Notes: generated by a model not told the origin, from the letters alone. A stretch of DNA of 8,505 nt from Deltaproteobacteria bacterium (GCA_020346205.1 CP070776.1:1162340-1170844), one strand, 5' to 3'; numbered from the stretch's first letter, positions 1 to 7,202 are shown. Translations and numbers: made by a program.

Positions 1-131
1 CGGCAGTATCTGCAGCGCAGATTGCAACGGTCGGTAACAGACAGCCTCAGATATGTAATGGCCCGTCTGTGATTATCCAGCAACCGTGTTTCAGAGGTTG
101 AGCTTGGGGAATTTGTATAAGCATGTGTCAT
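1..131 (-). CDS. moaA: GTP 3',8-cyclase MoaA, N-terminal fragment (cut by window edge)
   Basis: Too short to stand out as an ORF, but the 43 complete codons are diagnostic. After a non-conserved N-terminus comes YLRLSVTDRCNLRCRYC, the radical-SAM signature of MoaA with the CxxxCxxC cluster cysteines at residues 36, 40 and 43. MoaA binds a [4Fe-4S] cluster and S-adenosylmethionine and makes the first committed intermediate of molybdopterin synthesis from GTP in the cytoplasm. The start is ATG at 131, preceded by an excellent Shine-Dalgarno AAAGGAG seven bases upstream. The rest of the protein, including the C-terminal second cluster, lies outside the window. It follows napB on the same strand after a 150-base leader that looks like a Moco riboswitch. 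The pairing makes sense because NapA needs a bis-MGD molybdenum cofactor. Other radical-SAM proteins are possible from so short a piece, but the motif plus leader make MoaA by far the best reading. Confidence 0.9.
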   Translation of the reverse strand, partial: MTHAYTNSPSSTSETRLLDNHRRAITYLRLSVTDRCNLRCRYC

Positions 132-136
132 AAAAT

Positions 137-232
137 ACTCCTTTCCAAACACGGGAGGCATGGTTGTTTCCATCCAGACCCTATCGGCCGCAGACCATAT
201 TCCAGGAGAACGTAGATCTTTTGGCTCGGAGT
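137..232 (-). promoter_or_regulatory. Moco riboswitch-like leader of moaA
   Basis: The moaA leader contains CTCCGAGCC at its 5' end and GCCTCCCGTG followed by AAAGGAG at its 3' end, which I recall as hallmarks of the Moco RNA motif found upstream of molybdenum cofactor genes. It folds coherently on paper. P1 pairs ACTCC (232-228) with GGAGT (141-137). CCAAA (224-220) pairs with TTTGG (149-145), and AGATC (219-215) with GGTCT (196-192). A hairpin pairs GGG/CCC (181-179/155-153), GG/CC and ATGG/CCAT (173-170/163-160). The 3' strand of P1 is the moaA ribosome binding site itself, so a stable P1 would hide it and block translation when cofactor is abundant. Members of the class are also suspected to sense the tungsten cofactor, which cannot be told apart here. 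The identification rests on remembered consensus and hand folding, not a covariance-model search. Confidence 0.72.
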
Positions 233-243
233 TTTAATGTTGT

Positions 244-271
244 TCTATATGTCTAACATCATACACTTCAA
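244..271 (-). promoter_or_regulatory. Candidate sigma-70 promoter for moaA
   Basis: On the minus strand TTGAAG (271-266) is followed after 16 bases by TATAGA (249-244). Each hexamer matches four of six consensus positions. A start site about seven bases downstream, near 238, would begin the transcript just before the first base of the riboswitch P1 stem at 232, which supports the placement. It begins 10 bases after the napB stop codon, so moaA could also receive read-through from the nap operon. I see no convincing terminator between the two genes. Confidence 0.4.
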
Positions 272-281
272 ACAATCAATC

Positions 282-698
282 CTATTTTGCTTGAAATGTA
301 TTTTCCACCAAAGGCTGTGCTTCCACCTGGCCAACATGGCACTGGTCACAAAAATACCAGCGGGCCTGGACGCCTTTGCTTGGCTTGCCATCCCGGTCAC
401 TATAGTGACTCTTATGTGGCATGGGTGCATCGGAGTCTTTCTCACCGTGGCAGTCCAGACAGTCGTTTTGTGCTGTTGTAACACCAAATTCAGACACATC
501 ATGGGGGATAAGCGGTGGCTGATGTTGAAAGGTCCTGGCAATCGCTGCATCTTCAGGCTGCCAATCCATACCAACAGTAGGGTTGGATCCAGCAGGGAGA
601 TCAGTATCCCCGCGCAGCGATTTTACATCCTTGCTGCCGGTTGTAGTACAGGCAAAAACAAAAACCAGCAGGATAAAGGGCAAAATTATCTTTTTCAT
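282..698 (-). CDS. napB: Periplasmic nitrate reductase diheme cytochrome c subunit NapB, probable lipoprotein
   Basis: NapB is the small electron-transfer subunit that hands electrons to NapA in the periplasm. The 138-residue protein has two CxxCH heme c sites (CLDCH at 80-84, CDQCH at 117-121) and the NapB hallmark HQPPLIPH (59-66); those histidines and His95/His98 are candidate distal heme ligands. The start is ATG at 698, behind a perfect AGGAGG with 7-base spacing overlapping the napH stop. A longer in-frame ORF reaches position 818 but would overlap napH and lacks such a site. The N-terminus is a short hydrophobic signal ending in VFAC-T (Cys17), which reads as a lipobox, so the protein is probably lipid-anchored rather than soluble as in typical NapB. 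Phe before the Ala is not ideal for a lipobox. It is the last gene of the nap cluster; no napC follows. Confidence 0.93.
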   Translation of the reverse strand: MKKIILPFILLVFVFACTTTGSKDVKSLRGDTDLPAGSNPTVGMDWQPEDAAIARTFQHQPPLIPHDVSEFGVTTAQNDCLDCHGEKDSDAPMPHKSHYSDRDGKPSKGVQARWYFCDQCHVGQVEAQPLVENTFQAK

Positions 699-711
699 AT
701 CATTACCTCCT

Positions 712-1554
712 TTAAAATCGTTTGGAAAAACGAAAAACATTCTGAGGACAGGTATCAATGCACCGCCCGCAATTAATACAGTTATTGGAAAAAATAACAG
801 GTGAACTCTGTTCATCACCCTTGAGCGCCGGCCTGATGACCTGGGGTTCCGGGCAGACTGTAAAACAATCCATGCAATCGGTACACTGATCGCGTTGGGC
901 AGCCTTCACCCGCAAAACAGATGCAAACCCCAAGAGGCTGTAGAGAGCTCCTACGGGACACAGGTGTCCGCACCAGCCGCGCCTGACAACAAAAACATCA
1001 AAAATAAAAATAACTGCTACCATGTACCAGGCCAATCCCATACCAAACAGCAGACCGCGCTGAAAGATGGTCACCGGGTTAAGCCATTCCCAGACAATGG
1101 TTCCACTCATTGAAGCCATTATAAGGATAAAACCGAGCAGCCAGTAGCGCGTGAACCTGCTGAGACTTAAACTTCTTTTCAGCTCCAGGCGCCTGTTCAG
1201 CCAGGCAGCAGCATCAGTTATTAAATTAACAGGGCAGGCCCAGCTGCAGTAGACTCGGCCTCCGATCATGGCATAAAATATAACAACTATCAGCACTCCG
1301 ATCAGGGCAGTGGCTGCAACTGTATGCCCGGCCATAAAAGACTGCAGAATAATCAGTGGATCTGTAAGCGGCACTATTCCCAGGGTCATGCTGGCGGAAA
1401 AGCTGCCTTTGACTAACCAGACTCCTGCAAGAGGTCCCAACAGGAACAGGCCCAGAATGCCAAGCTGGGAAATTCGGCGCCAAATAAGCCATTTCTGCGC
1501 CTTGAACCAGCCCTTTTTCTGTATTGCTTCTCTGCCGGCAATTCTGCTCATCAT
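712..1554 (-). CDS. napH: Ferredoxin-type quinol dehydrogenase membrane subunit NapH
   Basis: NapH is the integral membrane partner of NapG and is thought to oxidise menaquinol or ubiquinol and pass electrons through its cytoplasmic and NapG iron-sulfur centres toward NapB/NapA. The 280-residue protein shows four hydrophobic segments (about residues 28-48, 78-98, 138-154 and 170-190). It has the two conserved CxxxCP motifs of the family (C103-C107 in CSWACPVN, C195-C199 in CGHLCPVG). A C-terminal ferredoxin domain has two [4Fe-4S] sets: C224/C227/C230/C234 and C259/C262/C265/C269. Length and layout agree with E. coli NapH. Its ATG at 1554 overlaps the napG TGA stop by four bases (ATGA), so translation is probably coupled; a second ATG follows immediately. 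Thirteen bases separate its stop from napB. Confidence 0.95.
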   Translation of the reverse strand: MMSRIAGREAIQKKGWFKAQKWLIWRRISQLGILGLFLLGPLAGVWLVKGSFSASMTLGIVPLTDPLIILQSFMAGHTVAATALIGVLIVVIFYAMIGGRVYCSWACPVNLITDAAAWLNRRLELKRSLSLSRFTRYWLLGFILIMASMSGTIVWEWLNPVTIFQRGLLFGMGLAWYMVAVIFIFDVFVVRRGWCGHLCPVGALYSLLGFASVLRVKAAQRDQCTDCMDCFTVCPEPQVIRPALKGDEQSSPVIFSNNCINCGRCIDTCPQNVFRFSKRF

Positions 1555-2324
1555 GGCTTTTCCTCCGGGCGCCTGATAGGCAGCTTAATCTGTTCAGGTA
1601 TCAATGAGCCTCCTGCCTTCTCCTTTTCTTCCCAGCCCAGGCGGTAATGCTTACCCAGTTCGCCGCGGGCCTGCTCAAAAGGCAGCACCTTGATGGCGGC
1701 ATTTTCCAGAACACAGGAATGCTCACACTTGCCACAACCGGTACAATACTTGGAATGTACAATCGGGATGAAAAGAGTGTGTACCCCGCTTCTGCGGTTA
1801 ACCTGAACATCAAGGGTGATAGCCTGGTCAATAAGCGGACAGGCTCGGTAGCAGACATCGCAGCGCAGCCCGAGATGGTTGAGACAATTCTCGTGATCTA
1901 TCAGCACTGCAAGACCCATACGGGCCTCATATATTGTCGGCAGGCTCTGGCTCAAGGCCCCTGAAGGACATGCCTTTATGCAGGGCATATCTTCACACAT
2001 CCTGCAAAAGTCTTTCCTGGCAATGAAAAACGGGGTGCCCGTGGGAACCTCTTCTCCCAGTTCAGCAAGATGCAGGATGTTGTAGGGACAACTCCTGACA
2101 CACTGGCCGCAGCGCAGGCAGGCTCCCTGGAACCTGTCTTCTGCAAGAGCACCGGGTGGCCTGATGGCATAAGGCGGCAGTGCTCTTGCAGGTCGCTGGT
2201 ACAACCCGAGACTTACAGCCAGCACAAGGGCTCCGGTGGCCGCAGGTACAGTCTCGGTAAGGAACTGCCGGCGGGCAGAACCTTTCTGCTGTTTTTCATC
2301 GCTATTGCTGTTTACATTATCCAC
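1551..2324 (-). CDS. napG: Ferredoxin-type electron transfer protein NapG (Tat-exported)
   Basis: NapG is a periplasmic iron-sulfur protein that works with NapH to carry electrons from quinol to NapB. The 257-residue protein begins with a twin-arginine signal (SARRQFL, Arg18-Arg19, then a hydrophobic stretch around 27-41), so it folds its clusters in the cytoplasm before export. Four [4Fe-4S] cysteine sets follow: C69/72/75/79, C107/110/115/119, C147/155/158/162 and C194/197/200/204; the third has the widened spacing seen in NapG. The start is GTG at 2324. The frame upstream has no ATG, GTG or TTG before a stop, and the next in-frame Met lies well inside the iron-sulfur domain, so GTG is nearly forced. 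Its ribosome site (GTGGAA) is poor. It lies 23 bases after the napA stop and overlaps napH by four bases. MauM and related ferredoxins are the nearest alternatives, excluded by context. Confidence 0.95.
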   Translation of the reverse strand: MDNVNSNSDEKQQKGSARRQFLTETVPAATGALVLAVSLGLYQRPARALPPYAIRPPGALAEDRFQGACLRCGQCVRSCPYNILHLAELGEEVPTGTPFFIARKDFCRMCEDMPCIKACPSGALSQSLPTIYEARMGLAVLIDHENCLNHLGLRCDVCYRACPLIDQAITLDVQVNRRSGVHTLFIPIVHSKYCTGCGKCEHSCVLENAAIKVLPFEQARGELGKHYRLGWEEKEKAGGSLIPEQIKLPIRRPEEKP

Positions 2325-2347
2325 TGTTATTCCACAGTTCTGTTACG

Positions 2348-4843
2348 TTACGCCTTGGTAACCTTGACGGCACATTTTTTGAAGTCAGTCTCTTTTGAGA
2401 TCGGACAGGTAGCGTCAAGGGTAAGCTTGTTAACAATACGACCGGCGTCAAACCAGGGAATGAATACCATGCCCTCAGGCATTTTGTTACGGCCCCTGGT
2501 TTCCACCGGGCAGGTAATCTCACCTCTTCGGGATGTGATCTTGGCCAGCTGGCCGCGCTGCAATCCTCTCTTCTTGGCATCGTTAGGATGCATGAAGACA
2601 ACGGCATCTGGTACAGCCCGGTACAGCTCAGGCACCCTCCTGGTCATGGAGCCTGAATGCCAGTGCTCCAATACCCGGCCAGTGCCAAGCCACATATCAT
2701 ATTCCTTATCAGGAGATTCTGCTGCAGGCTCATACGGAAGGGCGAATATCCATGCCCGACCGTCGGGCTTACCGTAAAACCGCACTTCCTCTCCTTTCTT
2801 GACGTACGGATCAAAGCCTTCACGGAAACGCCACAGGGTTTCCTTGCGGTCAACAACCGGCCAGCGCAGACCTCGTGCCTGGTGGTACATTTCAAAGGGT
2901 GCAAGGTCATGGGCTTTGCCCCGTCCAAAGGTGGCATATTCCTCAAAAAGACCTTTCTGCAGGTAGAAGCCGAAATGCTTCGACTCGTCATTATCATGTC
3001 CTTTCTGCAGCTGGCTTAAGGGATACTTGTTGACCTGGCCGTTGGCATACAGGACTTCATAAAGCGTCTTGCCTTTATATTCCGGATTTTTGTCCAGGAT
3101 TTCTTTGGGCCAGACCTCGTCGGTCTTGAAGCGTTTGGAGAATTCCACCAGCTGCCAGACGTCACTTTTTGACTCACCCGGAGCCTTGACCTGCTGGCGA
3201 AAGAACTGGGTCCTGCGCTCAGCATTGCCATAGGCACCTTCCTTTTCAACCCACATGGCAGTAGGCAGGATGAGATCTGCAGCCATGGCTGTCACAGTCG
3301 GGTAGGGATCCGAAACAATGATAAAATTCTTCGGATTCCGGTAGCCCGGGTATGTCTCTTCATTCATATTAGGAGCAGCCTGCATATTATTGTTGCACAT
3401 GACCCAGTAAACGTTCAACTTGCTGTCTTTCAGCATCCGATTCTGGAGTACCGCATGATAACCAGGTTTGGGCGGAATGAGGCCCTTGGGCAGCTTCCAT
3501 ATCTTTTCCGCCATGTCACGGTGGGCTTGCTTCATAACCACCATGTCGGCCGGAAGCCTGTGGGCAAAGGTACCGACCTCCCGTGCCGTACCGCAGGCAG
3601 ACGGCTGACCGGTCAATGAAAAAGGGCCGTTACCCGGTGCTGATATCTTGCCGGTCAAAAGATGCACATTATAAACTAGGTGATTGACCCAGGTACCGCG
3701 GGTATGCTGGTTAAAGCCCATGGTCCAGTAGGAAACCACCTTTCTGTCCGGATCTGCGTAAATTTCCGCCAGCGCTTCAAGATCCTTTTTTGGAACGCCC
3801 GACATCTCGTGAGCCTTATCAAGTGTAAAGCCGGAGACGAACTTGGCATACTCGTCAAAGGAGTATTCTTTGGAGCCGATCTGGCTCTTGCGCGGTGAGC
3901 TGTTCTTGGCATTTGTTTCTCGGGCGTCAGTAGGACGCAAACCATAGCCAATGTCAGCATTGCCCAGGCGGAAGTTGACATGCTTGTTTACAAAGTCATT
4001 GTTTACCTTGCCTTTCTGGATAATGTAGTTGGCAATGTAATTCAAAATGACCAGATCTGAGTGCGGCTCGAAAACCATGGGCAGGTCGGCAAGATCAAAA
4101 TTCCGGTTCTCAAAGGTGGAAAGTACTGCCACCTTGACATGGGGTGCTGTCAGGCGGCGGTTGGTCAACCTGGACCAGAGGATGGGATGCATCTCCGCCA
4201 TGTTGGCTCCCCAAAGGACAAAGGCATCGGCATACTCGAGGTCGTCGTAACAGCCCATGGGCTCGTCAATACCGAAGGTACGCATAAAAGCGGCCACGGC
4301 AGAGGCCATGCAGTGCCTGGCATTGGGATCAATATTGTTGGAGAGAAATCCAGCCTTGTACAGCTTGGCAGCAGCATAGCCTTCCCAGACCGTCCATTGA
4401 CCGGAACCGAACATGCCTACCGTGGTCGGGCCGTTCTTCTGGATGGCTTCCTTGTATTTTTCCGCCATGATGGTAAATGCCTCATCCCATGAGATCGGGG
4501 TGAATTCTCCGTTTTTGTCATACTTGCCGTTCTTTTTACGTAACAGAGGTTTGGTAATCCTGTCCTCGCCGTACATGATCTTGGACAGAAAATAACCTTT
4601 GATACAGTTCAGGCCACGGTTGACCGGGGCATCAGGATCACCCTGGGTGGCAACAACCTTGCCGTCCTTGGTGCCGACCAATACGCTGCAGCCTACCCCG
4701 CAGAAGCGGCATGGTGCCTTGTCCCAGCGGATACCATCCTGCTCTTTCCCAAGCGCCTGGGTAGCAGGAAGGTGGGTACCGGCAACTGCGGCAGCGGCGG
4801 CGGCGGCATTGGCCTTGATAAAATCTCGCCTGTTCAGTTTCAT
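2348..4843 (-). CDS. napA: Periplasmic nitrate reductase catalytic subunit NapA
   Basis: NapA reduces nitrate to nitrite in the periplasm using a molybdenum bis-MGD cofactor and one [4Fe-4S] cluster. The 831-residue product is the usual length. It starts with a strong Tat signal (NRRDFIK at 4-10, then an alanine-rich hydrophobic run). The cluster cysteines are C45, C48, C52 and C80, followed by the conserved Lys82 (NCIKGYF) that lies between cluster and pterin. The molybdenum ligand is Cys178 in [10 protein letters not shown] molydopterin dinucleotide-binding C-terminal domain ends in the typical [10 protein letters not shown] and [18 protein letters not shown]. Cysteine as Mo ligand and adjacent napD separate it from the Asp-ligated membrane NarG and from Sec-containing formate dehydrogenases. 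The start is ATG at 4843, with AAAAGGAGG seven bases upstream. It lies 34 bases after napD and 23 before napG. No frameshift or missing key residue was seen. Confidence 0.98.
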   Translation of the reverse strand: MKLNRRDFIKANAAAAAAAVAGTHLPATQALGKEQDGIRWDKAPCRFCGVGCSVLVGTKDGKVVATQGDPDAPVNRGLNCIKGYFLSKIMYGEDRITKPLLRKKNGKYDKNGEFTPISWDEAFTIMAEKYKEAIQKNGPTTVGMFGSGQWTVWEGYAAAKLYKAGFLSNNIDPNARHCMASAVAAFMRTFGIDEPMGCYDDLEYADAFVLWGANMAEMHPILWSRLTNRRLTAPHVKVAVLSTFENRNFDLADLPMVFEPHSDLVILNYIANYIIQKGKVNNDFVNKHVNFRLGNADIGYGLRPTDARETNAKNSSPRKSQIGSKEYSFDEYAKFVSGFTLDKAHEMSGVPKKDLEALAEIYADPDRKVVSYWTMGFNQHTRGTWVNHLVYNVHLLTGKISAPGNGPFSLTGQPSACGTAREVGTFAHRLPADMVVMKQAHRDMAEKIWKLPKGLIPPKPGYHAVLQNRMLKDSKLNVYWVMCNNNMQAAPNMNEETYPGYRNPKNFIIVSDPYPTVTAMAADLILPTAMWVEKEGAYGNAERRTQFFRQQVKAPGESKSDVWQLVEFSKRFKTDEVWPKEILDKNPEYKGKTLYEVLYANGQVNKYPLSQLQKGHDNDESKHFGFYLQKGLFEEYATFGRGKAHDLAPFEMYHQARGLRWPVVDRKETLWRFREGFDPYVKKGEEVRFYGKPDGRAWIFALPYEPAAESPDKEYDMWLGTGRVLEHWHSGSMTRRVPELYRAVPDAVVFMHPNDAKKRGLQRGQLAKITSRRGEITCPVETRGRNKMPEGMVFIPWFDAGRIVNKLTLDATCPISKETDFKKCAVKVTKA

Positions 4844-4877
4844 AGCTTCCCCTCCTTTTGTCTTGCTTTAGTAATGA

Positions 4878-5111
4878 TCAATCATCATCACAGTAGTTGT
4901 AAATTAATGATGCGGACAGTACGCCCCGCATATTCTGAAGACTCATCAATGTTTTTGAAGGAGCATTATCCTTTGTGTCTTCAATGGTAATGACAATTTT
5001 GCCCTCTTCATTTGCACCATGGACATCCACCCCGGGCAGTTCTGCCAGCTCATCCTGCAGAACCGCTAAGTCCCGGGGGTGTGTCTGCACTACAATACTG
5101 GAAATATTCAT
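4878..5111 (-). CDS. napD: NapA Tat-signal chaperone NapD
   Basis: NapD is a small cytoplasmic chaperone that binds the twin-arginine signal peptide of NapA and holds back export until cofactor is inserted. The protein has the NapD pattern: an N-terminal beta strand (ISSIVVQTHP), a helix with LAELPGVDVHG, then IVITIED and a C-terminal GVLSASLIYNY, forming a ferredoxin-like fold. Two starts compete: ATG at 5117 and ATG at 5111, two codons later. The GAGGA ribosome site abuts the first but lies six bases before the second, so I chose 5111, giving 77 residues; the longer form has 79. It begins 16 bases after the napF stop and ends 34 bases before napA. Its place directly before napA fits its function. 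Confidence 0.93.
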   Translation of the reverse strand: MNISSIVVQTHPRDLAVLQDELAELPGVDVHGANEEGKIVITIEDTKDNAPSKTLMSLQNMRGVLSASLIYNYCDDD

Positions 5112-5127
5112 AGGCATTCCTCACTTG

Positions 5128-5673
5128 TTAGAGTTGCTCTTGATTTTCTGGTCGTCCTATTTCTATGGCATTGACCGGACAAGCATTAAAACAGGCCCCG
5201 CAGCCGTTGCATGATTCGGTCATGACCATGGGCGTTTTGTTTTTATCAATTATCCTGGGAAGCACTATGGCCTCATTGTCACACTGCTCCACACAGGTAC
5301 TGCAGATCACATTATTATTTATCAGGCAGTTGGAGTTTATATGAGCAAACAGGTTCCACGGAGGTTTTGCAGATTCATATTGGAAAGCATTCCTTTTGCA
5401 ACTTTCAGCGCAGGCACCACAGAAACTGCAGGAACCGCGTGCGAAGTCAACCAGGGGAACACCGTCTTTGTTAAAGATCAGTAAGCTGTTTTCACAGGCT
5501 GATATACAGTCACCGCAGCCATTGCACAATAAATTGAACTCTTTAAGGTCTTTTGCCCAGGGAGGCAGTATGGGTTTTTGTGACGCATAGGAAGATTGTC
5601 CTGTTTCCTGTTCAGCATCACACTTAAGCAAGTACTCAAAACACTTATTCGCAAAAAAAGAAGTTAGATTCAT
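5128..5673 (-). CDS. napF: Ferredoxin-type protein NapF
   Basis: NapF is a cytoplasmic iron-sulfur protein that interacts with NapA before export and is proposed to help supply or repair its cluster; it is not essential for electron transfer to nitrate. The 181-residue protein has four cysteine sets for [4Fe-4S] clusters: C50/53/56/60, C82/85/88/92, C116/124/127/131 and C155/158/161/165. It also has the PPW motif (residues 37-39) before the first cluster and the CSFCGAC and CNGCGAC signatures shared with E. coli NapF. No signal peptide is apparent. The start ATG at 5673 has only a weak GGAT-like ribosome site about 10 bases upstream. It begins 21 bases after the response regulator stop, with no room for a conventional promoter, so it is probably co-transcribed with that gene. 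A generic 4Fe-4S ferredoxin is the alternative, made unlikely by position next to napD and napA. Confidence 0.9.
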   Translation of the reverse strand: MNLTSFFANKCFEYLLKCDAEQETGQSSYASQKPILPPWAKDLKEFNLLCNGCGDCISACENSLLIFNKDGVPLVDFARGSCSFCGACAESCKRNAFQYESAKPPWNLFAHINSNCLINNNVICSTCVEQCDNEAIVLPRIIDKNKTPMVMTESCNGCGACFNACPVNAIEIGRPENQEQL

Positions 5674-5694
5674 AAATGCTTATCCGTGTTCAAA

Positions 5695-7041
5695 CTATTC
5701 TGGAGACAGTTTATGCTGCTTTAATTTCTCCCAGAGATTTTTTCGGCTGATCCCCAACAGTTCTGCCGCTTTGGCCCGCTTTCCATCTGTCATACGCAAC
5801 GCCTTAAGAATGACGGTTTTCTCTGTAGCAGCCAGGGCAGCAGATAGATTAAGAGCCGAATTTTCGGTTTTCTCTTCAACCGTACCGGCAAAATCCTGTG
5901 GCAGGTGCCATGGCTGTATCATAGGTTCTTGGGCCAGAACAGTGATCCTTTCAACTATATTTTTTAACTCCCTGACATTACCGGGATAATCATATTCCAT
6001 GAGTGACTGGACAGCCTGATCAGTAATCTTTAAAGGTTCGTTCCTTTCCCTGCTGAATTCATCAAGAAAGTAATGGCAAAGCTCCGGGATATCCTCTTTC
6101 CGATCTCTTAAAGGAGGCACTTCGACGGGTATAACCTGGAGCCTGTAAAAAAGATCTTCACGAAAGTTTCCCAGGCGACACTCATCTGCAAGGTTTTTAC
6201 TCGTGGAACAGATTATCCGGACGTTTACCTTGATGGTCTGATTACCGCCAATCCGTTCTATTTCTCTTTCCTGCAGAACGCGCAATAATTTAGCCTGCAG
6301 CATTAACGGCATCTCTCCAATTTCATCGAGCAATATGGTACCGCCGTTTGCTGCCTCAAACTTCCCTATTTTCCTGGTATCAGCACCGGTAAAAGAACCT
6401 TTCTCATGACCGAACAGTTCTGATTCCATCAAATTTTCAGGGATAGCGGCACAATTAATCCTTATATACGGCCCTTTGGAGCGAGGGCTGTTAAAATGTA
6501 TCGCAGCTGCTACAAGTTCCTTGCCTGTTCCTGACTCGCCGGTGATCAAGGCTGTAGTATCAGTAGCTGCTACCTGTTCAACGATGGCCAGCAACTTCTT
6601 TATCGAATTACTGTTTCCTATGATTGGCAAACGTTGCGGTCCACACTGTTCTTCCAAAGATAAAAATCTGGCCCTGATATCCTGCATTTCCAGAAGCCGC
6701 CGGACCCTGATAGTCAGGTCATCCATATCAAACGGCTTGAGAATGTAGTCAGCAGCTCCTTTTTTCAAACAATCCACCGCATTTTCTACACTGCCATAGG
6801 CAGTCATGAGAATTACATCGGTATCCGGCGATGTACGCAGGACCTTGTCTAAAAGCTTGGTGCCGTCAAGCCCCGGCATACGTATATCTGAAAGCACCAG
6901 GTGATAATAATTCTGCTCCACCAGCTTTATCGCCTCTTTACCGTCCTTTGCCCCATCAACCTGCCAACCATTCTTGGCAAGCCTGTCGTACAGCGTTTCA
7001 CGCATTATCTCATCATCTTCAGCAAGCAGGATTCTAGGCAT
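5695..7041 (-). CDS. Sigma-54-dependent response regulator (NtrC/ZraR type), likely nap activator
   Basis: This 448-residue transcription activator has a full NtrC-family layout. The receiver domain (about 1-118) has the acidic pair Asp9/Asp10, phospho-acceptor Asp52, Thr80 and Lys102. The AAA+ domain (about 138-375) has Walker A GESGTGKE (168-175), the sigma-54 contact loop GSFTGA (215-220) and Walker B GGTILLDEIGE (233-243). A C-terminal Fis-type helix-turn-helix spans about 406-444 (AKAAELLGISRKNLWEKL). The loop has Ser where GAFTGA is most common, a tolerated variant. On phosphorylation it should hexamerise on upstream sites and open sigma-54 promoters. It lies between a histidine kinase gene and napF, with a 21-base gap to napF, so it probably shares a transcript with nap and controls it. 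The start ATG at 7041 has a weak ribosome site. I cannot give a specific gene name. Confidence 0.93.
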   Translation of the reverse strand: MPRILLAEDDEIMRETLYDRLAKNGWQVDGAKDGKEAIKLVEQNYYHLVLSDIRMPGLDGTKLLDKVLRTSPDTDVILMTAYGSVENAVDCLKKGAADYILKPFDMDDLTIRVRRLLEMQDIRARFLSLEEQCGPQRLPIIGNSNSIKKLLAIVEQVAATDTTALITGESGTGKELVAAAIHFNSPRSKGPYIRINCAAIPENLMESELFGHEKGSFTGADTRKIGKFEAANGGTILLDEIGEMPLMLQAKLLRVLQEREIERIGGNQTIKVNVRIICSTSKNLADECRLGNFREDLFYRLQVIPVEVPPLRDRKEDIPELCHYFLDEFSRERNEPLKITDQAVQSLMEYDYPGNVRELKNIVERITVLAQEPMIQPWHLPQDFAGTVEEKTENSALNLSAALAATEKTVILKALRMTDGKRAKAAELLGISRKNLWEKLKQHKLSPE

Positions 7042-7098
7042 TATATTTCAATCCAGACAAAAGATTTTTATCAAATATCTGACTCTGACTAGACAACA

Positions 7099-7111
7099 GG
7101 GCACACAGCCC
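7099..7111. repeat. Short inverted repeat GGGC-N5-GCCC
   Basis: GGGC (7099-7102) and GCCC (7108-7111) flank ACACA. It would lie in the 5' untranslated leader of the sigma-54 transcript and could form a small hairpin. Four pairs are too few to be significant alone. Confidence 0.3.
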
Positions 7112-7114
7112 AAA

Positions 7115-7134
7115 TTTCAGAACTCATTCTGAAA
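7115..7134. repeat. Perfect 8-4-8 inverted repeat in the response regulator leader
   Basis: TTTCAGAA (7115-7122) and TTCTGAAA (7127-7134) are perfect reverse complements around CTCA. It lies downstream of the predicted sigma-54 start site. It could be an operator for a dimeric regulator or an RNA hairpin. On the plus strand it is followed by CGCTTTTT, but its weak A/T-rich stem and the lack of a plus-strand gene make a terminator unlikely. Confidence 0.55.
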
Positions 7135-7141
7135 CGCTTTT

Positions 7142-7158
7142 TAAGGATAATCTCCTTA
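7142..7158. repeat. Inverted repeat TAAGGA-N5-TCCTTA over the predicted start site
   Basis: TAAGGA (7142-7147) and TCCTTA (7153-7158) form a 6-5-6 inverted repeat. It straddles the position (about 7154) where transcription from the sigma-54 promoter should start, so a protein bound here could repress. It might instead be a weak hairpin at the 5' end of the mRNA. Confidence 0.4.
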
Positions 7159-7164
7159 TAATGA

Positions 7165-7180
7165 AGCAATATACATACCA
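7165..7180 (-). promoter_or_regulatory. Sigma-54 (-24/-12) promoter for the response regulator and nap operon
   Basis: The minus strand reads TGGTATGTATATTGCT, against the sigma-54 consensus TGGCACG-N4-TTGCW. The two invariant doublets GG and GC are exactly ten bases apart, the TTGCT -12 element is perfect, and the only departures are T for C at two -24 positions. Transcription would start near 7154, giving a leader of about 113 bases before the ATG at 7041. Support comes from context: the first gene is itself a sigma-54 activator, and two repeated sites lie roughly 80 to 130 bases upstream. Confidence 0.7.
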
Positions 7181-7202
7181 GTAATTAATATCTAATAATT
7201 AC
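7181..7202. repeat. A/T-rich 7-8-7 inverted repeat next to the -24 element
   Basis: GTAATTA (7181-7187) and TAATTAC (7196-7202) are perfect reverse complements around eight bases, immediately upstream of the sigma-54 -24 element. The A/T-rich run between promoter and enhancer-like repeats could be a bendable spacer. I did not find a good IHF consensus in it, and such repeats arise easily in A/T-rich DNA. Confidence 0.35.

Noticed and set aside
237..776. 179-codon open frame on the plus strand opposite napB
   Set aside because: It lies antisense to napB, whose heme motifs and ribosome site are clear. The product has no recognisable domain and its start lies in the moaA leader.
699..818. Longer NapB start at 818
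   Set aside because: It would overlap the napH 3' end by over 100 bases and put a second hydrophobic segment before the signal peptide. ATG at 698 has a perfect AGGAGG.
2070..2777. 235-codon plus-strand open frame across the napG/napA junction
   Set aside because: It is antisense to two well-defined genes, spans their boundary, and its translation has no motif or plausible composition; a shadow frame.
7039..7070. TATAAT on the minus strand just before the response regulator start as a sigma-70 -10 box
   Set aside because: The hexamer overlaps the ATG itself and no -35 element lies at a workable distance, so it cannot drive this gene with a normal leader.
7115..7145. Rho-independent terminator on the plus strand (inverted repeat followed by T5)
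   Set aside because: The stem is mostly A/T, the T run is short, and no plus-strand gene precedes it.
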